Shown: positions 50,601 to 62,414, counted from the stretch's first letter. The stretch is 64,000 nucleotides of DNA from Chrysogorgia sp. JL179-B06 (GCA_035772405.1 JAYKKM010000147.1:4050501-4114500), one strand, 5' to 3'. The notes: generated from the sequence alone by a model not told the origin. Numbers and translations are program-made.

Positions 50601-53112
50601 AAATTCCTAAATAGAATTATTTACAACTTATTTTAAACAGGCTACATTGCATGCAATTGTTAGGGTTTAGGAAGTTGTTTCCTCAAGGTTCTTGACGTCA
50701 TATATGGCGTCATATGACGTCAGTAGAAACAAAACGCGAGTGCACAATAGCTTCAGCTGTAACATTATTTAGTATTAGTCTTTATTATATAGATGGGAGT
50801 GTTTTACTAAGAAATATGCAGTGACATATGTTCCATATGCTCACTAATGAAGATATCGATCACATGATTAAACATTTTCCCACCTTTTGCATTGAATCTA
50901 TATAATAAAAAGAAAATTACAAGGTGCATGGCTTGAAGATATGAATTTTATGTTCTCGTAGTAAAAACAATATTTTACTCATTCGCTACGCTCATTCGTA
51001 AAATATTATTTTCACCACTCGAAGATAAAATTCATATCTTCGCACCACCGTGTAATATCGGGCTTCTAGTCCCACCTCTGCGGCCAAGAGTTCGAATGCT
51101 GAGCTCGGACATTTGATCGCACGTGGAAAGAGTTGGTCAACACTCTTTCGAAAATCGTGGGTTTTCTCCGGGTTCTCCGGTTTCCTCCCACAGGGAAGTT
51201 GTCAGGGCGGGTTACGATAAATAGTTAGGAAAACTAATGATGATAAAAACTGTAAACATAAACAGCTAGGGTTGATTGATTCGGGGTATTGGGTACTAGG
51301 TACCGAATGTCATAGAATAAATTATCGTGTTGTATAAAGCGCATTTGATCATATACACAATTGTTAATTTGCGCTATATTATAAATAGTAAACATTATTA
51401 TTATTATATTTGATCTTGTTATCGGCCGTTATTCAGAATACCATCTCAAAGACCTGTATGGATAAATTTGTATGATTCAATATCACCTCATTGAAAAGGC
51501 ATTAATGTTCTTTAAAGTGCCCCTGTGATCAAATTTTTGGTATCCCTAATTTTTACATATTTGTAAAGTGCATGGTGTTCTTACTTAACTTGCCAAATTT
51601 CAAGCAATTGCGAGCATGGGAAGTTGCCTTTTCATACTGTTTTTATACGAGATTATACGGCCGCCATTACTCGAACATGTTCCGGACGCTTAGATTGCGA
51701 TTAGAGGAAGTGACGTCAAAGACGCAACACGTGGCTAGTTGTGTATGAATATAAAGATATACTTGGGGAAAACTTTCTATTGTAACTTGTCGTATAATTG
51801 CCATTAAGCTTTGTCACGTGTTGAGTCTCTGACGTCACAATTACATACACTGCTGTGGAATCGCGGGCTCGTCTGGAACAAGTTTTGAGCAATGGCGGAC
51901 AAAATTTGCTTCTTTGGAAGTTAAATTTCTTGTGATAGAATGTTTGTTGTTCATTTTTTTGGCAAATGCGAACATTTATTAACCTAAAATGATGTTCTTT
52001 AACAAAAAGGCCAGGAAACATGTGATATTTTGTCGCAGGGGCACTTTAACGAAATTGACGTAGCTTATGGTTGAAAACACACTTTCTTTTTGCTCATTTA
52101 TAATAACAACAAAATGTGAACAAAACGTCAAAAGGAAGCATCTTATATGGTAGCATATCTATCTGATATTTTATTTTCAAAATATCCGAACCTGTAATTT
52201 AAGTTTCGCTCAGTCGACCACTTTAGCACTTATTTTGCTTATCAACCTGCTCTATAGGTGTGCGAACATTCTGTAGAGCAGTTTTACTACAAACTTATCG
52301 GCTTAAAACATCCTGATTACCTTAAACGAATGTTGCGCAGTAAATTAAATTTTCTATTTATTTAAATTGATATATTACTCAATGTAGAACAATAGTTGTG
52401 AAAGGCGAAATGTTTTACGCCCCTGGAAGATAATTAGTCCCCCCGCGAAACGCCAAACTTTGGTAAAGGGAATGCATGGCCTCAGTCTTAATAGTTCCGT
52501 CTCAGCAAAATAATTTCGAAATTTTTACCTCAAACATGTCGAGTTAAAGCATTAATTACACTAAACGTATGTTCCGGCAGTAACAAATTAAATTTTCTAT
52601 ATTGCTCAATGTAGAAAAATAGTTGTGAATGGCGAAATGTGCAGTTACACCCCTGGCAAAGCACAGGAAGCGAGAAGTTCCCGCGTTTAATCAAAACGTC
52701 AAATTTTAATAAAAAGAATGCATGGCCTCAGCCTTAACAGTTCCGTCTCAACAAAATAATTTCGAATATTCAGCTGTAATTATAGGGTAACTAGATCGCT
52801 TGGTCCCTATATTTCTACAGTACACTTAGGTTTTAGAGGTTTTGTTTTTGGTAATTCACATAATAAAACCTGATGTTCAAGGTTTCAAACAATTAATAAG
52901 ACGAGAGAGAAGACTCATAGTGTGCATCAAGATATATCTTTATTAAGCATTGAAAAGAGGTTGAATTTTTAGCTATCGTGAGTATTGTTGATAAAAGTTT
53001 ATAAAAATTAATAATGAGTTTAATTAAATTATAAGATTGAATTGAAATCAACACTAGTTCTATAAATTAAAGTTCAAAAGTGATAAGAATATAGTCTGGA
53101 TTATAATACATC

Positions 53113-53535
53113 CTAACATCCAGTGGGTATGCAATCAAAATCATACGGTGCTTTTTTAAACTCGTCGCAATCTATTCCTCCATCTTCATTTATGTCCCCT
53201 TGTTTGAAAGTGTTTTGAAGCCCCGGTGCGTCCGTCTTCATTTCCAAGGTCTCTGCGAATTCTTCATGACTGATTTTGCCATTATTGTCCTTGTCATACT
53301 TGGCAAAGTCACACGGAAAGCCACCGTCGTCATTTTCGATTTGAGGCGCGACCGATCGTTTTCGCCCGCAAATTTGAGTTGTGTAACAATAACGCACTGT
53401 GAAATATTGATAACGTCCACAACAGGGAACGTAAACGAGATGAAGAGAGAACCTGCAGACGCGGTAAGTGTACGCCGCATCCGAACTGCTGATTATCGCA
53501 CCCAGTACCAGTAATGTGAATAGTGCTAGCTTCAT
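53113..53535 (-). CDS. secreted Cys-rich EF-hand-pair preproprotein, copy 8 (variant)
   Basis: Intact, 140 residues, with E19D, V55I and E65Q as in copy 7 plus D108N in the linker between the EF-hands. Copy 6 also has the base change for D108N, but copy 7 does not. Its first intron (about 53548-55444) is about 1.9 kb, against about 1.2 kb elsewhere, because it keeps a complete fold-back element and a MITE relic. Exon 1 ends at 55445, the TATA box is at 55561-55568 and the poly-A signal at 52939-52944. The coding exon is far less diverged than its own intron and upstream DNA. Confidence 0.88.
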   Translation of the reverse strand: MKLALFTLLVLGAIISSSDAAYTYRVCRFSLHLVYVPCCGRYQYFTVRYCYTTQICGRKRSVAPQIENDDGGFPCDFAKYDKDNNGKISHEEFAETLEMKTDAPGLQNTFKQGDINEDGGIDCDEFKKAPYDFDCIPTGC

Positions 53536-53779
53536 ATTTCTTCTTTCCTGTATTGAAAAAGCAGGAAATAGATCATATAAATTCATAGTTTCATTAGCAG
53601 GTCAAACTGTTTAGTAAATTCATGTTCTTATATGTAAACCTGAACAGCATAGGCAGTGTGGTACCAAAGTATGAAAACAAGAAAGGTATATATAGTAAAC
53701 TCCCAATGAGACACTAACGTTTAGAGCGAAGGCCCTTCAGCTTCGTCAGAGCATGGTTATTGTGCCCCTTCATTTTCAG

Positions 53780-53990
53780 ACATATTTGTAAAGATCATAT
53801 CCTTATTTCACCTGCTGAATTTACGAGCATGCATGGAAAGTTACCCTTTTCGACTGTCTTTATACAAGGTTATACGGCCACCATTATATACAAGCATGTT
53901 CTCAACGGCTATATACGGCCACCATTAATCAAGATTAGAATGTTCTATACGTTTACAATACGTACCAAAAATGAACATGTTTTGTGATTG
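53780..53990. mobile_element. diverged relic of the TTAA-type MITE in intron 1 of copy 8
   Basis: ACATATTTGTAAAG ... GCATGGAAAGTTACCCTTTTC ... TTATACGGCCACCATTA parallels the interior of the 7988-8519 element, with many changes and no intact termini. Absent from units 1-7 at this place. Confidence 0.6.
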
Positions 53991-54112
53991 GCTAATTAGA
54001 ATAAAAGTGGTTAGGGTTAGGACATTGGTTTCCTTTTTTTGAAATTTCTTCATTGATTCTATTGTTTTATTATTTTAATCAACCAATCACAAAACTTGTT
54101 CATAATTATATA
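53971..54112. repeat. imperfect inverted repeat
   Basis: GAACATGTTTTGTGATTGG near 53973-53991 pairs with CCAATCACAAAACTTGTTC near 54083-54101, separated by about 90 bp that includes GTTAGGGTTAGG. Found only in unit 8. Probably another small fold-back insertion. Confidence 0.6.
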
Positions 54113-54128
54113 GAAAGGTACGTCGCGG

Positions 54129-54672
54129 GTGTTTATATGGAGGAGAGCCAGTCCTCTTGGTAGGGCTAGCCCTCTTTGCCGAGATGAATTTCATCCCTTG
54201 TTTACATGAGAATTTTTAGCCCTCCTAACCGTGCTGGCTCGCTGCTCATGCTGGCTCGCTCGAATGCAGCTACGGCTGCATTTATTTTCGCACGAAACCC
54301 AGAATCCCACTTTTGCGGACAAGTGTTCAATTTGTAACTTAAACACAAGCAAACAAACAGGTCGTGCGAAATATACAATTTTCCAGAAAATACTGGTAAA
54401 GATAAACTTTGTCACTTGCATGGAGCTTTTATTTCCCAGCCCTCTTCAGTGCGTTTATATAAACAATTTCCAGCCCTCCTAGGCGAGATCTCTGGTTGTC
54501 AATAGCGACAGCTCGCTTAGGAGGGCTGATCGAGGGAGCGGAGATAAGACCCTGGCCCTCTTGTCATGTGCATGAACGCAAACAAAATTTTACAAGGAAT
54601 TACGCTGAGACGTGGGATCTCGGCAAAGAGGGCTACCCTACCAAGAGGGATGGACCTCCTCCATATAAACAC
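54129..54672. mobile_element. complete fold-back element in intron 1 of copy 8
   Basis: The termini are inverted repeats: GTGTTTATATGGAGGA at 54129-54144 and TCCTCCATATAAACAC at 54657-54672. Complementarity continues inward through GGCTAGCCCTCTTTGCCGAG and its partner near 54608-54635. A second palindrome (AGCCCTCCTAGGCGAG ... CTCGCTTAGGAGGGCT) occupies about 54473-54528. No coding capacity. This is the intact form of the truncated element in units 1-7. Confidence 0.75.
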
Positions 54673-55560
54673 CCCCTAAGAGGGCCTTAGAGGATGGAGA
54701 AACCCTAGACCGAGGGGGTTAGGGTTTTAGGATGAAACTCTTTGCAGGGGTTATGGTATATAGGATTAAATCTAGGCAAAGCTACGTTAGGATTAGGTTT
54801 ACGACTATAGGTTTACGATTAGGGTTAGGAATTAGTATATATTCTAAGATTGTATATATTCTAACACTCGAAATTTTCCTTCACCCTAAATCCTTAGAAC
54901 ATGCAGTTTAATCGAGTGAAATGCCAAATATTACTTGTATAGTTTGACATCGAAACGTTAGTGTATGTTTTTTCTATCGTTTAGTTATTTCCAATATTCG
55001 TCCGAAGATGAACATGTAGTAGGAAAACAATGAAAAACAAATTTGAAGAAGTCTTTAGAAGTAAGGTTTATTGACGATTGTATTGAATCACCGTAAAGCA
55101 TTTTGCTTTACGTTGTTCACTATCATTTCGTCGTTTTTGGATCAATTTTCTCGTTTGTGTGGCAGGCGAAAATGTTTAGTTATTTTTTGTTCAGTGATGT
55201 AGAGTAGACATTCAATACATGATCAATAATTATTGTACACCGTTTTCACATCAGATAGCGAGAATTATCAAGGCCTCTTTTTATGTTATCCCACATTCAC
55301 AACCTCGATCTTGATAATTCGCATGCATCATCTGAAAGTCCATGTGTGCAGTAGCTATGACAACTATATAACCATGCATGTAAAACTCTGAGATAATTTG
55401 AGGAATGTTAAATGATAAGTTTAAAACATTTGAAAAAAACTTACGTTCAACTGAAATAAGAATACTGTGAGTAACTTTCAATTGTCTTGAGATGATAAAC
55501 GTTGAGATGATAAACGTTGACAGGACTTGACAGTTTGATTCCAGGTACGCAAGGTACTTG

Positions 55561-55568
55561 CTTTTATA
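55561..55568 (-). promoter_or_regulatory. TATA box of EF-hand gene copy 8
   Basis: TATAAAAG on the minus strand, with the exon 1 donor at 55444. It is retained within otherwise diverged sequence, which supports the promoter model. Confidence 0.7.
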
Positions 55569-58462
55569 CTTTACAGTCCGTTCCTGGAAAACAATTAATT
55601 TACTTGTATTTTCAAATTAAAACTATGGGTGTGTTATGTTTCTCACATAAACAAAAATATTCGAAATTATTTTGTTGAGACGGAACTATTAAGCTGAGGC
55701 CATGCATTTATTTCTTTATAAAGTTTGGCATTTTTATTTCGACTTCCTGTGCTTTGCCAGCTAGGGGTGTAACACGTTTCGCCCCTCACAACTATTTTTT
55801 CTACATTGAGCAATATAGAAAATTTAATTTATTACTGTCGGAACATTTAGTGTGATGGATGTTTTAAGTCGACATGTTTCAGGTAAAAACCGCGCTGAAA
55901 CTATTTTATATGACAAAATGTTCGCAAACCTATAGAGCAAGTTGACAAAATAAGTGTCAACAGAACTTAAATTATTTCGGATATTTTGAGAAGTAAAGAT
56001 CAGATAGATATGCTATAGCACAAGATGCTTTCGTTTGACATTTTTTCGAATAGGTATTATGATGAATATAAAGCAAAAGGAAATTGTGTTTTTAACAATA
56101 TCAATAATGTAGCTTGAACTATATATTATATGAGGCATAAAGAACATTTGATTATCTATAATTATTAAGTAGATATCTAAATTTCAATACAAATTTATCC
56201 CATACAGATCTTTGAGATGGTATTTTGAGTAACGGCAGATAACAAGATCGAATATAGACTAATAGTAAATAGTTATAGCTGAAGCTATTGTGCAAATAAA
56301 CAAAACACGATTCATTAACAAAACACGATTCTCCTGTAACAGCACTCGCGTTTTTGTTTCTAATCATGACATCATAATGATGTCAAAGAACCTTGAGCAA
56401 ACAACTTCGAGAGCCTTATTGAAAACAATTACATGCGATGTAGCCTCTGTTTATAATAAATTTTAAGTAATTTTATTTAAGAATTTTCAAATAACACATG
56501 ATAGCATCAGACATGAACTATATATATAGCTATAACTATTTTAACCCGAATTTTATCTTGTATTTTAGTATAGTATAGTATATATAATTTTATCTGTTTA
56601 CTTATTTTATTTTATTTTAAAAAGCTAAATACATTGACCCTTTTCAATAAAGTTTTTTCTTAAAACAATCATGTTTTTTTTGGAACATTGTTATTTGTCA
56701 TGTATATTTTCTTATGAACATTGTTAGCATATTTCAATATGCATATTGTCGTACTGGCGAAATTTTACAAGAGGCTTATCACTGATTCCCAGTATGATGT
56801 TCAAACATGATGTTAGGGACCTCAAGATCGTTAAGATGATGGCGGTTAAAAAATAATCGAAATTTTAGCATCTAAAAGAAGTCAACCTTGATTTATGACT
56901 TCCAAAACACTTCAATACTGTTAAAACAATTGCAGTGTCTTTTTCTAAAGCAATCTTAAGGAACAGCTCTCAACTCTCTGTGAGTTCATGACGTCGTCCT
57001 GAAGATGTGACAATGCTCAGAGTTGCGTTGTAAACAGAACGACGACTGTGTCGAGAATACTCTTAGGACTAAAATAATTATTCATTCTCTTTGTTTTGCA
57101 ATGAATAATTATTTTGTTTTAATGACGTCATCGTTGAGGTTATCGCGCTGGAACAACTTGGAAGTGATGTAGGTTTTTGAGAAAATCAGATGATTGGAGA
57201 ATAATTATTTATGACACGACCTTTTTTGCAAAAAAGTGCGCACACAATTAGGACAATTATATGCATATAATTGTCTCGGTCATCTGCGATGCACTGTTTA
57301 AAAGGACTGGGACGATGTGGACGACCATATGAGAACCATCCTTAATTAGCGAGCAAATAAAGACATAAAGTAGCTGAAGGTATTGTGTCGGCTATCACAA
57401 TTATCATTTATCATAACATTATGTGTCTTTAATTGGGATTGAATCATGTTGAGAATATCATGGGAGTAATGGTATCAATTATATTTAAAAAATGTTTTAG
57501 AATAATGACCACTAACAACATATAGTTATTATTGGCATGTATAACTTGAAATTATAGAGATTCTTATTCATGCAAACTGGAAGTTTCTGCAATGGCCGCT
57601 CTTTCATGTCAACCTATATTGTCTTAAATAAGCAGACAAAACAAACTGTGAATTTGTAAAATGTTTTCATAGGTTTAACCAATTGAGATGCGGTGTTAAA
57701 ATTGGTGTTAAGCTTCAGTTAATAGAACCTGACCAAATTGTTGATCAATGTAAGCACAATGGCTCTGATAAACAAAACAAGCAGTCTAACAGTAGTAAAA
57801 AAGTAGAGTGCTACGTTGACAATGTTTTGGATATATAGCAAAGTGAAAAGGTGGTAAACTGCCAAGTGAAAAGGTGTTATCCTGCGATAACTCGCGTTAT
57901 TGTGTATCTATAGGTCTTTGAATCTTCAACTGCATAAGCGAAACCACAGTACCCAAGCTCGTTGTGTGGTAATCTGTGTTTATATTGGAATTTATTTGAT
58001 TTGTCAAAATTAGAGGATATAATTTCATCTATTATTTGCAGTTAATGATATAATGTGTAGTTATATCTACCATTAAGTGTATGTGTGATCAGTGTCTGTT
58101 CGGTAATATTTAGGACATTTACAGCGAAAATATAATGGCCATATATAACCATATATTAAATTTGTTAATATCGAAAAATTATACTAAGACTATTGAACAA
58201 AATAAACATTTATAATTCTTGTTGTTCTACCTATACATGTTTATTGTATCGGTATGTTCGTCCTTGTAAAACTTGGCACCATTCTGTTCATTATACTTCA
58301 AACCCGTTTGTGATAGGTTTGAAGTATAAATGAACAGAATATAGCTATAGCATGCAATATAGCTTCATGTGTGCCATGCTATGCACGAAGATGCTTAGCT
58401 AAAGCTTCGTGTGTCACGGCATGCTATTACAATCTGCATGGAAATTCCTAAATAAAATTATT

Positions 58463-58628
58463 GCTGCCGTAGGCAGCATACTAATCTTGACACTCGTGCC
58501 CAGACTTCTTCGCGGAACTATGTATGGTCAACGAAATCTCGATTTGTGTAAATTTACTCTGTTTGTCGGTTCAGTTTTATGACGTTTTGTGACGTAGAAG
58601 TTTTATCACGCGTATAATAAAGTTCCTA
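58463..58628. other. right flank of the array
   Basis: Unrelated to the array. It begins with a small palindrome (GCTGCCGTAGGCAGC). No gene seen. Confidence 0.5.
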
Positions 58629-58812
58629 AAGGTACGTTTACACACTGCGATTAATCGGCCCGATTTCTGGTTTAGCTGGATGTTAAGTAACGAGAGACAG
58701 GAATACGACCAAGGTAAATGAGCCCACGGGACACTCCGCTGACTGTTTCTCCACTTAACATCCAGCTAAACCAGAAATCGGGCCGATTAATCGTTGTGTG
58801 TAAACGTACCTT
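58629..58812. mobile_element. MITE with ~60-bp terminal inverted repeats and TA duplication
   Basis: AAGGTACGTTTACACAC at the left and GTGTGTAAACGTACCTT at the right. The arms stay complementary through ATTAATCGGCCCGATT and CCAGCTAAACCAG to ACTTAAC, with a loop of about 65 bp. TA lies on both sides (58627-58628 and 58813-58814), as for mariner-type insertion. Located just upstream of the next gene's promoter. Non-coding. Confidence 0.8.
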
Positions 58813-58917
58813 TACATTTGTTAGTCTCCTTTGCAGCCGTCGTGACGATCTCGTCCTAAACTCGCCCCCCACTAACGGCTGCTCACTCGAGCCAGACATT
58901 CCGTTCCATTGTTTTCG

Positions 58918-58977
58918 TAGCCAATCACATGGAATGATATCGTCTCTGGCCATCCAATAGCGTGACGCATTATAAAT
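58918..58977 (+). promoter_or_regulatory. CCAAT and TATA promoter of the ZAD/DUF6589-like gene
   Basis: CCAATCACATGG at 58921 and CCAATAGCGTGACG at about 58954 precede TATAAAT at 58971-58977. A TTCCCCGCGAAA motif follows at about 58986. The predicted start is near 59000, giving a 5'UTR of about 60 nt before ATG at 59061. Confidence 0.6.
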
Positions 58978-59060
58978 GTTTTCATTTTCCCCGCGAAATT
59001 GAGAGATAGTAAACCATCTCGTGGTATTCTGTAAAGTTTGCTGTATTTTCGCTTCTATGG

Positions 59061-60102
59061 ATGGATGTTACACCAAAGAAGGTTGTCGGCTGCAACCTTA
59101 GCTGCCTGCTGTGCTCGAAATCAATTGAAAAAAGGGAAAGAATTCGAGTATTTGGGAAAAGTTCATTTAACATTCCAGATTTGATTTGCTGTGTGTTAGA
59201 TGTTGATTTCAACACTGTTGTAAACCCTATGGAAATTTACATTTGTACTCAATGTTACAAACGCCTTATTCGTTTCGAAAAGGCCAAAAACAACTTCAAC
59301 GAACTTAAAGAGGAAATAAAGAGAAATTATCAAGGCCTCAACGATCACATAAGGACGAAAAGACTTCATAAGTCTCCTGACAAAGTAGAGGAAAAGCCGA
59401 GCAACAAGCGATTCAATTCAGCCGCGAAATCTCTTCGCTTCAGCGAGAACGACAAGAGTCTTATCGCCCCGACTACCACGATTTTTAATATACCAACTAT
59501 CTGTACAGGAGGAGTTATTTCTGCGCTGCCGAAATCGTCGACTCTGTTGTTATCGACATTTCCAACTTCGCCAGTGCCTGTTGCCACCTCAACGCCAGCT
59601 ACTTCCACAGTTACGAAGCGCAATAGAGGGTCAAAAATTAAGATTACTGTGGAATATCCGAGTAAAAAGTTGACTACAGTACCAGAGACCGAGTTGGAAC
59701 CACTTTGTAAAGCTATCATTCACGGTCCGCCATCGAGAATCGCAAAAGCAGCTCTCAAGTGCAAGCTTCTCACTGCCGAAATAATCGCGCAAGTTTTAAA
59801 TATAGTGTCAAGCGAAGTTAGTGACCTTTGTTCAAAGAAGAAACCATCCCTTCTTCGAAATAACAAGAAAGAGGAATTGGCAAACTACAGAATGCAGAGC
59901 ATCTGCGAGGAGTGGGAGAAAAGAGCACCAGTATTCTTTTCTTTTCTTCGCGCTTCATGTGTATCAAAATCCACGAAGGATGCGAAGTGGCTACCGAGTA
60001 TTGTTGTGGCAGGGTCAGTGCTTTTGAAACAACGGAACAATCACATGAGTGCCACTGCAACTATTCTCGGGATTCTTGCCAAAACAAGGACAATCGAGGT
60101 AC
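59061..60102 (+). CDS. exon 1 of a ZAD-like zinc-finger, DUF6589-type gene
   Basis: The frame opens at ATG 59061. Residues about 12-80 look like a ZAD-type treble-clef zinc finger: CNLSCLLC near the start, YICTQC about 60 residues later, then a basic helical stretch. Residues ~115-200 are Ser/Thr/Pro-rich and low complexity. Residues ~210-345 are helical and basic (KKKPSLLRNNKKEE, ICEEWEKRAPVFFSFLRASC). Splicing at CG|GTAACT (60102/60103) joins in frame to an acceptor at 60594, so the frame's own stop soon after is intronic. Together with exon 2 it resembles DUF6589 proteins, which are multi-copy in cnidarians and of unknown, possibly transposon-derived, function. Disrupted downstream by a hAT insertion. 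Confidence 0.7.
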
Positions 60103-60594
60103 GGTAACTTATTTGTGCTTATCACAGTATATCCTATCAAGTATATCTCTGTAAACCAACAACTACCCAGCTCATTTCTATAGAATGTCTTAAAAGTTAA
60201 TGATATATTTTAGAGTACCCCAAATTGATACTATCATTATTTAATTAATTTTATTTCAAACCAATTAACATTCAATGAAAACCTTTTTAACAAGCAATTT
60301 AGGGAAAAATTACTTGTGACTGGTTTATACGTATATTAATATATATTAATATTATTATTAGTAATATATTAATATTAGTATTGTATATTAATAATATAAA
60401 TAGCACTGGTCACCCAGAATTAATTTTTTTTATTAATTATAATAATATTTGGTCAGGACTTAAGGACCAGACAATTATTTATGAAAGGAATGATCAATAT
60501 TCTCATTTCACACACCCAAGTGAATTATATACACAAGCATGCTGTTAATAATACATGTAGCCTGTTATTTTTTTAATTAGTCAAATTTGAACAG
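60103..60594 (+). other. intron 1 of the ZAD/DUF6589-like gene
   Basis: Donor GTAACT and acceptor CAAATTTGAACAG. The interior is very AT-rich, with an ATATTAAT low-complexity stretch around 60330-60410. A competing donor 4 bases upstream (GTACGG at 60099) would shift the frame against exon 2, so it was not chosen. Confidence 0.6.
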
Positions 60595-60837
60595 GTTCAC
60601 CAAAATGAAACTTACCTGTTCAAACCACAGAATCCTCTCCAAACTGGATGTGATTGGAAAGGACCATGACAAGCACCTCCATGATGTGCGTGCCAAGATA
60701 GCAACAGAACATCAGGAAATAAAGAAAATTCAGATGTCTGATTTGAGTGAAAAGCTGCTGAAATGTCACCCAGGGTTTGTGGTTGCCTTCGACAACATTG
60801 ATTTGCACATTGCAAGAAGAAACATGACCCTTGCATT
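60595..60837 (+). pseudogene. exon 2, 5' part, of the DUF6589-like gene (cut by hAT)
   Basis: In frame with exon 1: FTKMKLTCSNHRILSKLDVI, then DKHLHDVRAKI, then FVVAFDNIDLHIARRNMTLAF. The FDNID...H motif is the part I associate with DUF6589. The coding sequence runs straight into the hAT terminus at 60838, and in that frame a stop follows 12 codons later at 60872-60874. The protein is therefore truncated unless the insertion is spliced out. Confidence 0.7.
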
Positions 60838-61479
60838 CAGGGGCGCACATTATGGGGGGGTGTGGGGGGTGTGACACCCCCCCAAAAATTGAGAATCGGT
60901 TAGAAAAGTCGGTCCCAAATTATCCATCAGACATTTTTTTCGGTCCCGTTCGTCCCTGAAAAATATTATGTAATATTCGTGTCCAATAAAGACAAAACTA
61001 GTTACAAAATATCTGATTATGTTAAATTAGGCTCTTCATTTTATATGCAGCCATGAAGTTAGTAAGTTACAATATATTCGCGTATAGTTACTTGCTAACG
61101 ATTAAATAACAAGCAGACAGTCCGTTTGTAATGACGTCGATTTTTGGTTGAAATTGGGTCGCGACGTCGCACAATGTGATATCGGCATTGACAGGACGTC
61201 ATTTTGTCGACGTTGCGACAACGTCGGGAAAAGACGTTGTTTCAATGTCGAATTTCGGTTGCATCTCCGACCATGGATAATAAAACGACTTATTTTCTTT
61301 CTACTATCCATGCTCCGACTCATAACACTTCGGTCGAAACGTGATGTCTGTGCCACGTCGTCATTTCGACTCGAAGTTTCCGTTATATAAGTCTTACAGG
61401 TTGTCATTTCAACTGTAAAGTTTTAATAATTGATTTGCACGTTTGTAGCTAATCTGAATGTCTGTTTAATGCGTACTAT

Positions 61480-62414
61480 AAATTTGGTCAATTCACGAAG
61501 AAACTGTAAAATCACTAGAAGAGTTGCAGGATGCAGATGATACCAAGACCAAAGCGAAGGCAAAGAATCTACTAGCAAGAGTGAAATCGTTTGAATATGT
61601 TCATGAGCAATGTTATGGTGAAAACCAAGATTTTGACAAAGCAAATCCAGAGTGTCGATATCAACATCGTTGATACTCTAGAAGCTGCTCATGATACTAT
61701 TGTCGCACTGCGCCACTTAGTACACTTACGCGACGACAAGGATAATTTGGATAACCAAATAGATGCAGCTGTTGTTTTTTCAGAATGCCATGAAATCGAT
61801 GCACACCTTGATCTCAAGGACTTCTACAGAAAAGACTTTTCTTCAAATCCTGGACGTCCAAATCCACACTCACAGATAACGTCAAAGCTACCTGTGACAT
61901 CCTTTCCCCGGCTGTTGGTCTTCTCCTTCCACCTTACGACAAAGACCCAAAACCGGAAGAGCTCAAGTCCCTGGTAAAGATGCTTCCTGAATCGCTGCAA
62001 TCTGACGAAGATGTCTTACAATGTTGAACTTACGCCGCCAGTCATGCGAACAAGCTACGTACAACGTTTAGAGATCACTGCCAAGCAAACAAACCAGATA
62101 TAAAAACGATTGCAGAAGCAGCACGTTGTGCTAAATAATTCCAGACGATCTTTCCCTTGACGAGTAGTATATGCTATCACATGATCTTGACAGCGCACAT
62201 CACGTCGGCATCAAGTGAACGCAGTTTCTCAAGGCTGAAACTCATAAAGACAGTGATGCGTTCAGTGATGAAACAAGAGAGACTTAAGGACTTCATGACC
62301 CTTGGATGCGAAAGAGATTTGACAGACTATATTAACCTAGACAAACTAACTAACTTACTTTATCTAGACAAACTAGTTGCAGGGCAGAGCTTCCAAAAAC
62401 CGTCGCATTATTAG
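61480..62414 (+). pseudogene. decayed hAT (ZMYM1-like) transposase
   Basis: Pieces in shifting frames: SLEELQDADDTKTKAKAKNL near 61505, TKILTKQIQSVDINIVDTLE at about 61624-61680, HEIDAHLDLKDFYRK at about 61792-61835, a frame change near 61840-61900 into a TLTDNVKATCDILSPAVG stretch, and the dimerisation motif SSERSFSRLKLIKT at about 62211-62255. The C-terminal SASSERSFSRLK signature is diagnostic of hAT transposases of the ZMYM1/ZNF862-like type. The N-terminal zinc finger and much of the catalytic core are missing. Confidence 0.8.

Larger units (their letters stand above)
44891..52156. repeat. array unit 7
   Basis: 7,266 bp. Same subfamily as unit 6, with the extra ~37-bp segment at about 47219-47255 and poly-G of 16. 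It has private small changes, such as the loss of two G in the TTAA-flanked MITE near 51909. Confidence 0.95.
1391..58462. repeat. tandem array of eight ~7.25 kb units, each with one secreted EF-hand protein gene
   Basis: The segment starting ATCTATCTGATATT recurs at 1391, 8631, 15887, 23128, 30366, 37620, 44891 and 52157, always in the same orientation. Successive lengths are 7240, 7256, 7241, 7238, 7254, 7271 and 7266 bp, then a truncated 6306 bp. Units 1-5 are nearly identical by eye, units 6-7 differ at scattered sites, and unit 8 is clearly diverged. The left edge cuts through an inverted-repeat arm. The right edge falls where the unit spacer meets the next arm, at about 58462, followed by unrelated sequence. 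No target duplication was seen around the array. Confidence 0.97.
52157..58462. repeat. array unit 8, diverged and right-truncated
   Basis: Its first ~1.5 kb, including the coding exon, is close to units 6-7. From about 53642 rightwards it has many substitutions and indels. It contains sequence absent from the other units: a MITE relic (about 53780-53990), a complete fold-back element (54129-54672) and extra sequence at about 55093-55160. It stops at 58462, lacking the left-arm, SINE and MITE block. It appears to hold the ancestral state. Confidence 0.9.

Noticed and set aside
1391..58462. CRISPR array or prokaryotic repeat system
   Set aside because: Units are 7 kb with eukaryotic splice and poly-A signals; no short repeat-spacer pattern exists.
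61102..61407. Overlapping 80- and 101-codon frames inside the hAT element
   Set aside because: They fall in an ACGTCG-rich palindromic segment on both strands with no transposase similarity; likely nested repeat.
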